In this document: positions 36,455-45,633 of the stretch, piece by piece
Numbering within the stretch: position 1 is the stretch's first letter
How the letters are laid out: each line of letters starts with the position of its first letter
Assembly (NCBI RefSeq): GCF_000372885.1
Contig: NZ_KB889967.1
Coordinates: 2,414,655 to 2,478,654 of the forward strand
Origin: Methyloversatilis thermotolerans
GTDB lineage: Bacteria; Pseudomonadota; Gammaproteobacteria; Burkholderiales; Rhodocyclaceae
Reading direction: 5' to 3'
Length of the DNA: 64,000 nt
Notes under the pieces: model-generated
Seen by the model: only the letters and a program-made list of their open reading frames with translations
What the model was told of the DNA's origin: nothing
Database searches by the model: none
Program-made: the position numbers and the translations under genes

Positions 36455-37930
36455 TCAGCCGAGTTCTGCCTCAAGCCGCTCACAAAGCGTCTGCAGGATG
36501 GCAAGCCTGGCGTGATACTTGTCGTCGGCGGCCACGATGGTCCAGGGGGCCTGTTCGGTATGCGTGCGCGCAAGCATATCCTGTACGGCGGGAACATACT
36601 GCGGCCACTTTTCTCGGTTGCGCCAATCTTCCGGCGTGATCTTGAAACGCTTGAAGCGCTGGCGCCCTCTTTCGTTGAAGCGGCGCAACTGCTCGTCGCT
36701 GCTGACCTCGAGCCAGAACTTGCAGACCACGATGCCGTGCTCGGACCATTCCCGCTCGAACGCATTGATCTCCTCGTAGGCGCGCGACCAGTCCTGTTCC
36801 ACCGCAAACCCTTCCACCCGCTCGACGAGTACGCGTCCGTACCACGATCGATCGAACAAGGCGACCCTTCCATCGCGCGGGACGTCGCGCCAGAAGCGCC
36901 ACAACCACGGATAGCGCCGCTCATGCTCGGTAGGCGCCGCGACCGGATGCACACGATAGGTGCGCGCGTCGAGCGCACGCGTGATGCGCCGTATCGCACC
37001 GCCCTTCCCGGCCGCATCCATGCCCTCGAAAACGATGGCCAAGGCCCGGCGCGAGAAGGCAGGATGACGCAGCAGCAGATTCAAGCGCCCCTGCAGACGC
37101 TCCAGTTCCGTTTCGTAGTCCGATTTGCGCCGTGGCGACGCTGGCGGATGCAGGCGAGGCGCGGGTTCCTCGCTCGCGATCACAACCGGAGGCAGAGCGG
37201 GGGGCCGCACATGGGCGTCCTGCTTGAGCGTACCGCGCAGCGCATGCAGCAGTATGCGGCCCACTTCCAGTTCCGCATGCGGGACGTCGCTCGCATCGAT
37301 GAGGTGCCACGGCGCATGCGCGGCGTCGGACAACCGTATGGCTTCTTCCGCCACCCGGCAGATGCGCTTGTGCCGTGCGAGCTCCTGCATGTCTTCCGGG
37401 GTAACGCGCCAGCGCGTGGCAGGGTCCTTGCGCAGCGTCTTGAACCGCGCGCGCTGGGTTTCGGCATCGAGGTGCAGCCAGAACTTGAGCAGCAGGGCAC
37501 CATCCATCGCCAGCATGTGCTCGAAGCGCCGTATCTGGTGCAGTCGATGCCAGAAGACGCGTCGCTTGATGTTACGCCCTACCCGTGCATCCACCGCTTC
37601 CGCGTACCAGCCCTGGAATACGATGGCGGTGCGCCCCCGCGACGGCAGCGCCTGCCAGTAGCGCCACATGTGGGGCCGGGCGCGCTCGGCCTCATCACGC
37701 GGCGCGAAGGCACTGGTGCGGATATGGCGCGGATCCATCCACTCGTTCAACGTATTGACCAGCCTGCCGCGCCCTGCACCTGCCACGCCGGATATCACCA
37801 CGATGACCGGGCGTTTCGCCTGTTCCAGGACAGAGTACTGGACATCGAGCAGATCGGCCCGCAAGCGGGCAAGGGCCCGGTCGAGCCGTGCGTCCTCGAG
37901 TCGGGCGATGCCGGCAACGGTGTCGAACAT
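36455..37930 (-). CDS. pap: Polyphosphate:AMP phosphotransferase (two-domain PPK2 class II)
   Basis: A 491-residue enzyme using polyphosphate to make ADP from AMP. It has two PPK2 domains in tandem: residues ~1-230 and ~285-491. The C-terminal domain has an intact P-loop (FEGMDAAGKGGAIRRI), lid and DRSWYGRVLVERVEG block. The N-terminal P-loop is altered (ISGVAGAGRGRLVNTL, with Arg in place of the usual Lys), suggesting it is catalytically weak or structural, as known for this subfamily. The start overlaps the rsmE stop by one base (TGATG). This links it to rsmE in an operon. Confidence 0.92.
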   Translation of the reverse strand: MFDTVAGIARLEDARLDRALARLRADLLDVQYSVLEQAKRPVIVVISGVAGAGRGRLVNTLNEWMDPRHIRTSAFAPRDEAERARPHMWRYWQALPSRGRTAIVFQGWYAEAVDARVGRNIKRRVFWHRLHQIRRFEHMLAMDGALLLKFWLHLDAETQRARFKTLRKDPATRWRVTPEDMQELARHKRICRVAEEAIRLSDAAHAPWHLIDASDVPHAELEVGRILLHALRGTLKQDAHVRPPALPPVVIASEEPAPRLHPPASPRRKSDYETELERLQGRLNLLLRHPAFSRRALAIVFEGMDAAGKGGAIRRITRALDARTYRVHPVAAPTEHERRYPWLWRFWRDVPRDGRVALFDRSWYGRVLVERVEGFAVEQDWSRAYEEINAFEREWSEHGIVVCKFWLEVSSDEQLRRFNERGRQRFKRFKITPEDWRNREKWPQYVPAVQDMLARTHTEQAPWTIVAADDKYHARLAILQTLCERLEAELG

Positions 37931-38655
37931 CAGAAGTCTCCGATCAGGGTGTTCAATGCCGCCAGTGCGGCCATGCCTGCCGTTTCGGTGCGCAGCACTC
38001 GTGGCCCCAGCGTGAGCGGGCAAAAACCCGACGCGCTCGCCGCCGCCAGCTCGTCATCGTCGAACCCGCCTTCCGGGCCGATCAGCAGAGCGATCGGCCG
38101 ATGGCGATCAGGCGACGCATCGACCAGACGTACGCCGCCCGCCGGGTGAAGGATGAACCGCTGTGGCGAGCTCTCGCGCGCGACGGCCTGCGGGAGACTG
38201 GTGACGGGCATGATTTCCGGCACGCGGTTGCGCCCGCACTGTTCGCATGCCGACACGGCAATCTGTCGCCAGTGGGCGACACGCTTGTCCGCGCGCTCGC
38301 CGGCCAGCCTGAGCACCGCGCGCCTGCTGGCCACCGGTTGTACGCGCACCACACCCAGTTCGACCGCCTTCTGCACGATCCAGTCCATCTTGTCCGATGC
38401 TGCAAGACACTGCAGAAGGGTCACATCCAGCGGCCCTTCGCGCTCCGGCGTGCTTTCCGCCAGCACGTCGGCCGCCAGGTTGCGGCCATCGCGTATCAGC
38501 CGTGCCGAGAACTCGCTTCCCCTTCCGTCAAACAGCGTCACCAGATCGCCTTCCTCCAGCCTGAGAACCCGTTCGACGTGGTGGGCAACCGCCCCGGGCA
38601 ACGCAAGGCGGCCAAGCGGATGGTCGGGAAGAGGACAATGGAAGCGCGGAATCAT
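37930..38655 (-). CDS. rsmE: 16S rRNA m3U1498 methyltransferase
   Basis: A 241-residue SPOUT-class methyltransferase. It has an N-terminal PUA-like domain (about 1-75), then a knotted SAM-binding domain with LLIGPEGGFDDDEL and the C-terminal LGPRVLRTETAGMAALA. These are diagnostic of RsmE. The start MIPRFHC at 38655 is taken because the earlier frame to 38745 is Arg/His-rich and non-conserved. First gene of an operon with the polyphosphate enzyme. Confidence 0.95.
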   Translation of the reverse strand: MIPRFHCPLPDHPLGRLALPGAVAHHVERVLRLEEGDLVTLFDGRGSEFSARLIRDGRNLAADVLAESTPEREGPLDVTLLQCLAASDKMDWIVQKAVELGVVRVQPVASRRAVLRLAGERADKRVAHWRQIAVSACEQCGRNRVPEIMPVTSLPQAVARESSPQRFILHPAGGVRLVDASPDRHRPIALLIGPEGGFDDDELAAASASGFCPLTLGPRVLRTETAGMAALAALNTLIGDF

Positions 38656-38757
38656 CGTATTATGATTGTGCAGTGCACGATGGATGTGGCGAGACGAAAT
38701 GCGTAGCCCGCACCCTCGTGCATAGGGCCGTATACTGCGGCACACTGATTGAAGACG

Positions 38758-39591
38758 ATGAGCTCATTCACTCTTGCACAGATTGTTGACACCGCGCGCA
38801 GTGTCGCGCGGGAAGTCATCATGCCGCACTTTCTGACTGCGCAGCGCAACCAGAAGGACGACGGCAGCCTGTTTACCGTGGTCGATCTGGCCGCGCAGGA
38901 GGCATTGATCGAGCGTCTGCCACGCATCATCGACCGCCCCGTCCTGGGCGAGGAGATGCCGGAAGCCGTGCAGTTGCGCCTGTGGCACGAGAATGCGGAC
39001 GGGCTGTGGTGCATAGATCCGATCGACGGCACCACCAATTTTGTCAATGGCATTCCCTTCTTCGGCGTTGCCATCGCCTATATCACCGGTGGCCGCACGC
39101 GCTACGGCGTGGTCTACAACCCGATGACCGACGAAGCCTTCCACGCCGAAGAAGGTTGCGGTGCATACCTGAACGGTCAGTCGCTGCCGCTGCGCAAGCC
39201 GGCGCGCCACCTGCTGGATGCGGTCGCTGGCGTCGATTTCAAGCGCATACCCAAGGCGCTTGGCGATGCATTGGCCACCCAGTCGCCGTTCTACTCGCAG
39301 CGCAACTTCGGCTCCAGTGCTCTGGAATGGTGCTTCATCGCGGCCGCCCGGCTGGACGTCTATCTGCACGGCGGCCAGATGATGTGGGACTTCGCGGCTG
39401 GCAGCCTGATTGCCGCCGAAGCGGGCGCGCACAGCTCGATGCTGGACGGACAGCCGCTGGACATGGCGCCCGGACGCAAGACACCCGTTGTCGTGGGTGC
39501 CGCTCCCGATCTGTACCGGGAATGGATGGACTGGCTGGAGGCCCATGGAGCGCGCGAGCACCGCATGCCCCACGCGAGCCCCGACGCGTAG
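38758..39591 (+). CDS. Inositol monophosphatase family phosphatase
   Basis: A 277-residue metal-dependent phosphatase. Two metal-binding motifs are present: the ADGLWCIDPIDGTTNFVNG region and the MWDFAAGSLIAAEAG helix. A GEEMPEA acidic segment provides another metal ligand. Members act on inositol phosphates, 3'-phosphoadenosine phosphates or fructose-1,6-bisphosphate, so the substrate is open. The start ATG at 38758 is preceded by a plausible TTG in frame (38749). It is divergent from rsmE across ~100 bp and convergent with cbbR. Confidence 0.9.
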   Translation: MSSFTLAQIVDTARSVAREVIMPHFLTAQRNQKDDGSLFTVVDLAAQEALIERLPRIIDRPVLGEEMPEAVQLRLWHENADGLWCIDPIDGTTNFVNGIPFFGVAIAYITGGRTRYGVVYNPMTDEAFHAEEGCGAYLNGQSLPLRKPARHLLDAVAGVDFKRIPKALGDALATQSPFYSQRNFGSSALEWCFIAAARLDVYLHGGQMMWDFAAGSLIAAEAGAHSSMLDGQPLDMAPGRKTPVVVGAAPDLYREWMDWLEAHGAREHRMPHASPDA

Positions 39592-39666
39592 TCATTTCAC
39601 CTCCCGCCCCGCCGCCCATTTCGTACGTCACCCTGCGTCCGCGTGCCGCAGATTTGGGGCAATCCG

Positions 39667-40626
39667 TCAGGCCGGGACATGTGCGGGCAGGTGCACCGGC
39701 GAAACCTGTGAATTGACCAGACGCCCCCCCTCGTGCATCAGGAAATCCCGCAGCGCCATGGCCGCCGGCAGCAGATTCTTGCGGTCGCGGTACACCACAT
39801 GCCAGTTGCGCACAATCGGTGTGCCGGGAGCGGGAATGCGGCAGAGCACCCCGGTACGCAGTTCGAGCTGGCAGGTGTGTTCGGACAGGAACGCCAGTCC
39901 CATGCCGGCGATGGCCGCCTGCTTGATGATTTCGTTGCTCGGCAGTTCGATGATTTCGGCCGGCCGTATGCCCTGCTCGACCAGGAAGGTTTCCTGCGTC
40001 ACCCGGGTACCGGACCCTCGCTCGCGTATCAGGAAAGCCTCCTGCCCGAGATCTTCTGCGGTCACGGCACGCCCGCCAGCCAGCGGATGTCCCTCGCAGG
40101 CGAGCACCGAGAGCGGGTGTTCCGCAAACACGTGGGCCTCGCAGCCCAGCGCCGCCGGCGGCCGTCCCATGATCGCAATGTCGATCAGGTTATCCTCGAG
40201 ATGACGGAAGATGTCGTCCCTGTTGTGCAGCGAAATGCGCACATGGACGTCCGGATACCGCTCCCGGAACGCCATCAGCAGACGTGGCGCGACATACTTT
40301 GCCGTGCTCACGACGCCGACCGACACCAGGCCGGAATGTCCGGTCGCGAGTTGAGCCAGCGCTGCCTCGGCCTCGGCGAGCTGGTGTTCGATGGCCCGCG
40401 CGTGGCGGGCGATCTCCATGCCCACCTCGGTCACGCGCAGCTTCTTGCCCAGCGTTTCGATCAGAGGAAGTCCGATCAGGCCATCCAGCGCCTTCACCTG
40501 CATGGAGACCGCAGGCTGGGTAAGGTGGAGTTCCTCCGCCGCCCGTGAAATTGATCCGAGCCGCGCCACCGCCTCGAATATCCGCAATTGACGCAGCGAA
40601 ACGCCGCGGGTCCACTGTGTAGCCAT
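39667..40626 (-). CDS. cbbR: LysR-family regulator CbbR
   Basis: A 319-residue LysR-type regulator. The N-terminal winged helix (about 8-68) reads SLRQLRIFEAVARLGSISRA and AAEELHLTQPAVSMQVKALD. The effector domain contains GVVSTAKYVAPRLL and DIAIMGRPPAALG, typical of CbbR, which senses Calvin-cycle metabolites or NADPH. It is divergent from fbp-prk, the classical cbbR arrangement, and a TCAAAA-N7-TTTTGA operator-like site lies just upstream of its own start. It therefore probably controls the fbp-prk genes and itself. Confidence 0.92.
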   Translation of the reverse strand: MATQWTRGVSLRQLRIFEAVARLGSISRAAEELHLTQPAVSMQVKALDGLIGLPLIETLGKKLRVTEVGMEIARHARAIEHQLAEAEAALAQLATGHSGLVSVGVVSTAKYVAPRLLMAFRERYPDVHVRISLHNRDDIFRHLEDNLIDIAIMGRPPAALGCEAHVFAEHPLSVLACEGHPLAGGRAVTAEDLGQEAFLIRERGSGTRVTQETFLVEQGIRPAEIIELPSNEIIKQAAIAGMGLAFLSEHTCQLELRTGVLCRIPAPGTPIVRNWHVVYRDRKNLLPAAMALRDFLMHEGGRLVNSQVSPVHLPAHVPA

Positions 40627-40659
40627 ATCAGCCTAGATAAGAATGTCTGATTGATGATA

Positions 40660-40678
40660 TCAAAACATCTTATTTTGA
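40660..40678. promoter_or_regulatory. LysR/CbbR-type operator-like inverted repeat
   Basis: TCAAAA-CATCTTA-TTTTGA, perfect 6-bp arms with a 7-nt spacer, 34-52 bp upstream of the cbbR start, in a locally AT-rich stretch. Position and form suit a CbbR autoregulatory site. Confidence 0.5.
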
Positions 40679-40804
40679 ACCAAGGCACCTTAGGGATATA
40701 TTGCATCGCAACAGGCAAGCAAACGCGTACGGAAGTGTCGATGCGGTTGCCGTGAAAGGCCTCAAAGAATTGCGTCAAACCCCGTCAGCTCAATGAAAAT
40801 AGAC

Positions 40805-40881
40805 GGGTGACCCAGGCTCCTCCTCCACAACCTTGTTTGTGGATTCATACCCCGGCTCGCAAGAGTCCGGGGTATTTTTTT
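40805..40881 (+). ncRNA. Candidate small RNA or attenuated leader with anti-Shine-Dalgarno stretch
   Basis: Between cbbR and fbp, a short transcript is suggested by structure. A promoter-like TTGCGT (40768) and TGAAAAT, 18 nt apart, are followed by the C-rich run CTCCTCCTCC (40817-40826). A 7-bp hairpin TCCACAA-CCTTGT-TTGTGGA (40824-40843) comes next, then a perfect terminator ATACCCCGG / CCGGGGTAT (40847-40875) with seven T. The C-rich run is an exact complement of the fbp ribosome site GGAGGAGG (41028-41035). It could be a trans-acting small RNA or a leader that ends transcription before fbp. Confidence 0.45.
40847..40881 (+). terminator. Rho-independent terminator upstream of fbp
   Basis: Perfect 9-bp stem ATACCCCGG / CCGGGGTAT with an 11-nt loop, followed by a T-run (40875-40881). 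No plus-strand gene precedes it within 1.2 kb, so it belongs to a short non-coding transcript or an attenuator. Confidence 0.85.
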
Positions 40882-40892
40882 GCATTGCACAC

Positions 40893-40915
40893 AGTGTTGC
40901 AACTCGCGCAACACT
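40893..40915. promoter_or_regulatory. Inverted repeat in the fbp promoter region
   Basis: AGTGTTGC-AACTCGC-GCAACACT, perfect 8-bp arms with a 7-nt spacer, about 125-150 bp upstream of fbp. It could be a regulator site for the cbb genes; its owner is unknown. Confidence 0.4.
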
Positions 40916-41040
40916 TCGCTCCGATGCTGCAGCACTCTCGCGTCCCGGGCCCCGGAGAAGCCTTCGCGGCCATTCACGTGTGACAGCGCCCTTCCGCTCC
41001 GGCTAGGATGGAGCTGACACCGGTTCCGGAGGAGGCTGTC

Positions 41041-42135
41041 ATGAGCGAAGGGCGCAAGACCCTCACCCGCTACACCATCGAGGCGCAGCAACGCCACCCG
41101 CACGCGAGCGGCATTTTCTCCAGCCTGCTCAATGCTGTGGCGACCGCAGTCAAGATCATCGCCAATCATGTGAACAAGGGTTCGCTGGTAGGTTCTCTGG
41201 GCAGTTTCGAGGCGATCGGCAGCGGCGCCGCGATCAATCTGTCGGGACGCGTGACCCAGAAACTGGACACCATCGCCAACGAGGCGATGCTGCGCGAATG
41301 CGAATGGGGTGGCCACCTGGCGGCTCTTGCGCCGGAAGGTCTGGACGGTTTCATACCGACCCCCGATCAGCCACCGCGCGGAAAGTACCTCCTGTTGTTC
41401 GATGCGCTGGATTGTTCCAACAACATCGACATCAATCTGACGATAGGCAGCCTGTTTTCAGTGCTGCACACCCCGAACCCGGGCTCCGAGCCGCAGTTGT
41501 CGGATTTCCTGCAACCCGGCACCCAGCAGGTATGCGCCGGGTTCGCGCTGTATGGTCCGTCCAGCATGCTGGTGCTGACCACCGGCGAGGGCGTGGATGG
41601 TTTCACGCTGGATCGCGACATCGGCGCTTTCATCCTGACGCACCCGCAGATGCGCATTCCCGAGCGTACGACCGAGTTCGCGATCAACGCGTCGAAATCG
41701 CGTTTCTGGGAGCCACCGATCAAGCGCTATGTCGAGGAATGCCTGGCCGGCCAGACCGGCCCGCGCGGCGAGGACTTCAACATGCGCTGGATCGCCTCGC
41801 TGGTCGCCGAAACTTTCCGCGTGCTCACGCGCGGCGGCGTCATCCTCTACCCCGAGGACACCATGCAACCGCCGTCGCCGGGCCGGATTTCACTCATGTA
41901 CGAAGCCAATCCGATCGCCTTCCTGATCGAACAGGCAGGCGGTGAGGCGACCAATGGCCGCGAGCGCATCCTGGAATTGGCGCCGCGCAGCCTGCAGAGC
42001 CGCACACCGCTCATTTTCGGCTCGCGCGACGAGGTTCGCCGCATCGTCCAGTACCACAACGAAAGCGACCAGGGTCTCGATAGGGAATACACTTCGCCGC
42101 TGTTCAACGTGCGCGGTCTGTTCTCGGCTCTCTGA
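41041..42135 (+). CDS. fbp: Fructose-1,6-bisphosphatase class I, divergent signature
   Basis: A 364-residue enzyme (CbbF) hydrolysing fructose-1,6-bisphosphate in gluconeogenesis and the Calvin cycle. The class I fold is clear: KIIANHVNKGSLVG, EAMLRECEWGGHLAAL, the metal-site block LLLFDALDCSNNIDIN, then ALYGPSSMLVLTTGEG and GGVILYPEDTM. The canonical DPLDGSSNID is altered to D121-A-L-D-C-S-N-N-I-D130; the metal-binding aspartates remain but Pro, Gly and one Ser are replaced. The start MSEGRKTL at 41041 has GGAGGAGG five nt upstream. First gene of fbp-prk, downstream of CbbR sites. Confidence 0.9.
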   Translation: MSEGRKTLTRYTIEAQQRHPHASGIFSSLLNAVATAVKIIANHVNKGSLVGSLGSFEAIGSGAAINLSGRVTQKLDTIANEAMLRECEWGGHLAALAPEGLDGFIPTPDQPPRGKYLLLFDALDCSNNIDINLTIGSLFSVLHTPNPGSEPQLSDFLQPGTQQVCAGFALYGPSSMLVLTTGEGVDGFTLDRDIGAFILTHPQMRIPERTTEFAINASKSRFWEPPIKRYVEECLAGQTGPRGEDFNMRWIASLVAETFRVLTRGGVILYPEDTMQPPSPGRISLMYEANPIAFLIEQAGGEATNGRERILELAPRSLQSRTPLIFGSRDEVRRIVQYHNESDQGLDREYTSPLFNVRGLFSAL

Positions 42136-42174
42136 TCCGGGCGGCTGCGCCCCGCATTCAGGACGCTTCAACGG

Positions 42175-43059
42175 ATGTCAGCACGCCACCCGGTCATCGC
42201 GATCACCGGCTCCTCCGGAGCCGGAACGAGCACGGTCACGCGCACCTTTTCGCAGATCTTCCGCCGCGAAGGCGTGAGCGCCGTCATTGTCGAGGGCGAC
42301 GCCTTCCATCGCTATGACCGCGAGGAAATGAAGGACGCGATGGCGCGCGAAGCCGCAGCCGGCAACGAGCATTTCAGTCACTTCGGGCCGGACGCCAACC
42401 TGTTCGAGGAACTGGAAGCCCTGTTCCGCCAGTACGGCAGCGACGGGTCGGGCCGTGTACGCAAATACCTGCACAATGACGCGGACGCCGCCCCGTGCGG
42501 GCAGGCCGCCGGCACCTTCACACCGTGGGAGGACATTCCCGCCGGCACCGACATCCTTTTCTACGAAGGCCTTCACGGAGCCGTCAAGACCGACCGGGTC
42601 GACGTCGCCCAGCATGTAGACCTGCGCATCGGCGTGGTCCCCATCATCAATCTGGAATGGATACAGAAGCTGCACCGCGACCGCGAGCAGCGCGGCTACA
42701 CCACGGAAGCGGTGACCGACACCATCCTGCGCCGGATGCCTGAGTACGTGCACTACATCTGTTCGCAGTTCGAGAACACGCACATCAATTTCCAGCGCGT
42801 GCCCATGGTGGACACGTCCAACCCCTTCATCGCGCGCTCGATACCCACGCCCGAGGAATCCATGGTGGTGATCCGCTTCGCGAATCCACGCGGCATCGAC
42901 TTCCAGTACCTGCTGGCCATGTTGAGCGGCGCCTTCATGTCGCGCGCCAACACCATCGTGATCCCCGGCGGCAAGATCGACCTGGCGATGCAGCTCATTT
43001 TCACGCCACTCATCCTCCGGCTCGTGGAAAACGGACGCAAGGCACGGGCAAGGTATTAG
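42175..43059 (+). CDS. prk: Phosphoribulokinase (proteobacterial octameric type)
   Basis: A 294-residue kinase that makes ribulose-1,5-bisphosphate from ribulose-5-phosphate. P-loop ITGSSGAGTSTVTRTF; catalytic and substrate residues in EGDAFHRYDREEMK and HFSHFGPDANLFEEL; the LFYEGLHGAV segment. Length matches class I PRK (~290). Its only known use is to feed RuBisCO, so the organism should have a Calvin cycle, although RuBisCO is not in the window. It is 40 bp after fbp. No terminator is seen; the 79-bp repeats begin 5 bp after the stop. Confidence 0.96.
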   Translation: MSARHPVIAITGSSGAGTSTVTRTFSQIFRREGVSAVIVEGDAFHRYDREEMKDAMAREAAAGNEHFSHFGPDANLFEELEALFRQYGSDGSGRVRKYLHNDADAAPCGQAAGTFTPWEDIPAGTDILFYEGLHGAVKTDRVDVAQHVDLRIGVVPIINLEWIQKLHRDREQRGYTTEAVTDTILRRMPEYVHYICSQFENTHINFQRVPMVDTSNPFIARSIPTPEESMVVIRFANPRGIDFQYLLAMLSGAFMSRANTIVIPGGKIDLAMQLIFTPLILRLVENGRKARARY

Positions 43060-43063
43060 AAGA

Positions 43064-43326
43064 GCCCCCAAGGCCCGGGCTGCGCCCGGTCCGCCCCCCG
43101 AGGGGGTGGGAAGACTTGGGACGGCCCGGCGTCTTCCCCTTCGCCCCCAAGGCCCCGGCTGCGCCCGGTCCGCCCCCCGAGGGGGTGGGAAGACTTGGGA
43201 CGGCCCGGCGTCTTCCCTTTCGCCCCCAAGGCCCGGGCTGCGCCCGGTCCGCCCCCCGAGGGGGTGGGAAGACTTGGGACGGCCCGGCGTCTTCCCCTTC
43301 GTCCCCAGGCCCGGGCCGCCCGCGGG
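43064..43326. repeat. Three tandem 79-bp GC-rich repeats with nested palindromes
   Basis: Units at 43064-43142, 43143-43221 and 43222-43300 are nearly identical (few substitutions), with a decayed start of a fourth at 43301. Each unit contains three palindromes: CCGGGC-TGC-GCCCGG, CCCCCC-GA-GGGGG and GGGAAGAC...GTCTTCCC. Short ORFs here are artefacts of the repeat. It separates prk from tkt. Similar GC-palindromic (REP-like) elements occur in betaproteobacterial genomes. The remaining ~150 bp before tkt show nothing else. Confidence 0.9.
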
Positions 43327-43482
43327 ATGCTTGCCGGACCGGCGCGGGAAAACGGGCGAGGCGGGATCCGCCGGACCGTGACGATCCGCGATATCGCCGC
43401 CGCCAGCCGTGCAGCGGCCCGACTGGCGGGAGGCCTTGTTTTCGCGGATAATTGCGGGTTTTTCCGGCCGGACCCCCGTTTG

Positions 43483-45504
43483 ATGAGCGCGCCTTCAGTG
43501 ACCCCCAAAGCAGGCTTCAATCCGATCACCGGCGCCATCCGCGCCCTGGCGATGGATGCCGTCCAGAAAGCCAATTCCGGCCACCCCGGCGCTCCGATGG
43601 GCATGGCGGAAATCGCCGAAGTGCTGTGGCGCCATCATCTGAAGCACAATCCCGCCAATCCTGGCTGGGCCGATCGTGACCGCTTCGTGCTGTCCAATGG
43701 CCACGGCTCCATGCTGCTGTACGCCCTGCTGCATCTGTCCGGTTATGACCTGTCGATCGACGACCTGAAGTCCTTCCGCCAACTGCATTCCAGGACGCCC
43801 GGCCATCCGGAGCACGGCTATGCGCCCGGTGTGGAAACCACCACCGGCCCGCTCGGCCAGGGCATCGCCAATGCGGTCGGCATGGCGCTCGCCGAGCGGG
43901 CGCTGGCGGCGCAGTTCAACCGGCCCGGCCATGCCGTCGTCGATCACTACACCTGGTGCTTCGTCGGCGACGGTTGCCTGATGGAAGGCATTTCGCACGA
44001 AGCCTGCTCGCTGGCCGGCACCCAGGGTCTGGGCAAGCTCATCGTGTTCTACGACGACAACGGCATTTCCATCGACGGTCATGTCAAGGGCTGGTTCGCC
44101 GACGACACGCCGAAGCGCTTCCAGGCCTATGGCTGGCAGGTCATCCCTGACGTGGACGGTCACGACTCCGCCGCCATCGACGCGGCGATCCGCGCTGCAA
44201 AGGCGGATACGGCACGCCCCACCCTCATCTGCTGCCGTACCGTGATCGGACTGGGTTCCCCCAACAAGGCCGGTGGCCATGATGTGCACGGCGCACCGCT
44301 GGGCGCGGCGGAAATCGAAGCCGCGCGCAAGCACATAGGCTGGACCCATGCCCCGTTCGAAATCCCCGCCGACGTCTATGCCGCCTGGGACGCGCGTCCG
44401 GCCGGTAGCAAGGCCGAGGAGAACTGGAACACGCGCTTCGCTGCCTACCGCGCGGAACATCCGGATCTGGCGGACGAATTCACGCGCCGCATGCGCGGGT
44501 CGCTGCCCGATGGCTTCGACCGCGTGGTGGCCGATACGGTGGCCAGATTCGACGCAAAGGGCGAAAGCATCGCCAGCCGCAAGGCGAGCCAGAACTGCAT
44601 CGAATCCTTCGCGCCCGCGCTGCCGGAACTGCTCGGCGGATCGGCCGACCTGGCCGGTTCCAACCTGACGCTGTGGTCAGGCTCCAGGGGCGTTTCGGCG
44701 AGCAATCCGGGCGGCAACTATCTGTATTACGGCGTGCGCGAGTTCGGCATGGCGGCGATTGCCAACGGCATTGCGCTGCATGGCGGATTCCTTCCCTACA
44801 CCGCCACCTTCCTGATGTTCTCGGAATACGCCCGCAACGCGCTGCGCATGGCCGCGCTGATGAAGGTGCGCCAGATCTTCGTATTCACGCACGACTCCAT
44901 CGGCCTCGGCGAGGACGGCCCGACCCACCAGCCGGTGGAACAGACCGCGACCTTGCGCCTGATGCCCAATATGGATGTCTGGCGCCCGTGCGACACGGTG
45001 GAATCGGCGGTCGCCTGGGCCAGCGCGATCAAGCGCAGCGAAGGACCGACCTCGCTCATCTTTTCGCGCCAGAACCTGCCGCACGTCGCCCGCGACGAAG
45101 GCACCCGCTCCGCGATCGCGCGCGGCGGCTATGTGCTGTCCGAAGCCGCCGGCAAGGTGGCCGCGGTACTGATCGCCACCGGCTCCGAGGTGTCGCTCGC
45201 ACTGGCGGCACAGAAGGCGCTGGAAGCGGAAGGCATCATGGTGCGCGTGGTATCGATGCCGTCGACCAGCGTGTTCGACCGCCAGGATGGCGCCTGGCGC
45301 GACGGCGTGCTGCCGCGCGGCATTCCGCGTGTGGCGGTGGAAGCGGGCGTGACCGATCTGTGGCGCAAGTACGTCGGACTGGACGGGGCCGTGATCGGCC
45401 TGGATCACTTCGGCGAGTCGGCGCCGGCGGGCGAGCTTTACAAGGCCTTCGGCATCACGGCCGACGCAGTCGCCCAGGCGGTCCGGCAAGTGCTTGGCAA
45501 ATGA
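43483..45504 (+). CDS. tkt: Transketolase
   Basis: A 673-residue ThDP enzyme of the pentose phosphate and Calvin cycles. Landmarks are the [19 protein letters not shown] start, the ThDP motif [15 protein letters not shown], the transketolase signature [17 protein letters not shown] and a C-terminal domain starting ~540. The ATG at 43483 begins right after a Pro-rich repeat region; its upstream extension to 43195 is repeat-derived and false. It is followed by gap after 129 bp, in which a GCGCCGC-CACAA-GCGGCGC hairpin (45560-45578) lies. Confidence 0.96.
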   Translation: MSAPSVTPKAGFNPITGAIRALAMDAVQKANSGHPGAPMGMAEIAEVLWRHHLKHNPANPGWADRDRFVLSNGHGSMLLYALLHLSGYDLSIDDLKSFRQLHSRTPGHPEHGYAPGVETTTGPLGQGIANAVGMALAERALAAQFNRPGHAVVDHYTWCFVGDGCLMEGISHEACSLAGTQGLGKLIVFYDDNGISIDGHVKGWFADDTPKRFQAYGWQVIPDVDGHDSAAIDAAIRAAKADTARPTLICCRTVIGLGSPNKAGGHDVHGAPLGAAEIEAARKHIGWTHAPFEIPADVYAAWDARPAGSKAEENWNTRFAAYRAEHPDLADEFTRRMRGSLPDGFDRVVADTVARFDAKGESIASRKASQNCIESFAPALPELLGGSADLAGSNLTLWSGSRGVSASNPGGNYLYYGVREFGMAAIANGIALHGGFLPYTATFLMFSEYARNALRMAALMKVRQIFVFTHDSIGLGEDGPTHQPVEQTATLRLMPNMDVWRPCDTVESAVAWASAIKRSEGPTSLIFSRQNLPHVARDEGTRSAIARGGYVLSEAAGKVAAVLIATGSEVSLALAAQKALEAEGIMVRVVSMPSTSVFDRQDGAWRDGVLPRGIPRVAVEAGVTDLWRKYVGLDGAVIGLDHFGESAPAGELYKAFGITADAVAQAVRQVLGK

Positions 45505-45633
45505 CCGCGCGACGCAGCCGCCTGCCGCGTCCATACGGTCAAATGCCAATTTAGGCGCAGCGCCGCCACAAGCGGCGCAGCACAATCCTCGACTTTTCCT
45601 GAACACATACCCATCGAAGAGGGAGTTGCTGAT

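Noticed and set aside
43064-43326. CRISPR-like array
   Set aside because: The repeats are contiguous with no unique spacers, and no cas genes are present.
43106-43482. Overlapping short ORFs rich in Pro/Gly/Arg in the prk-tkt gap
   Set aside because: They are produced by the 79-bp repeats, and one is a false 5' extension of tkt.
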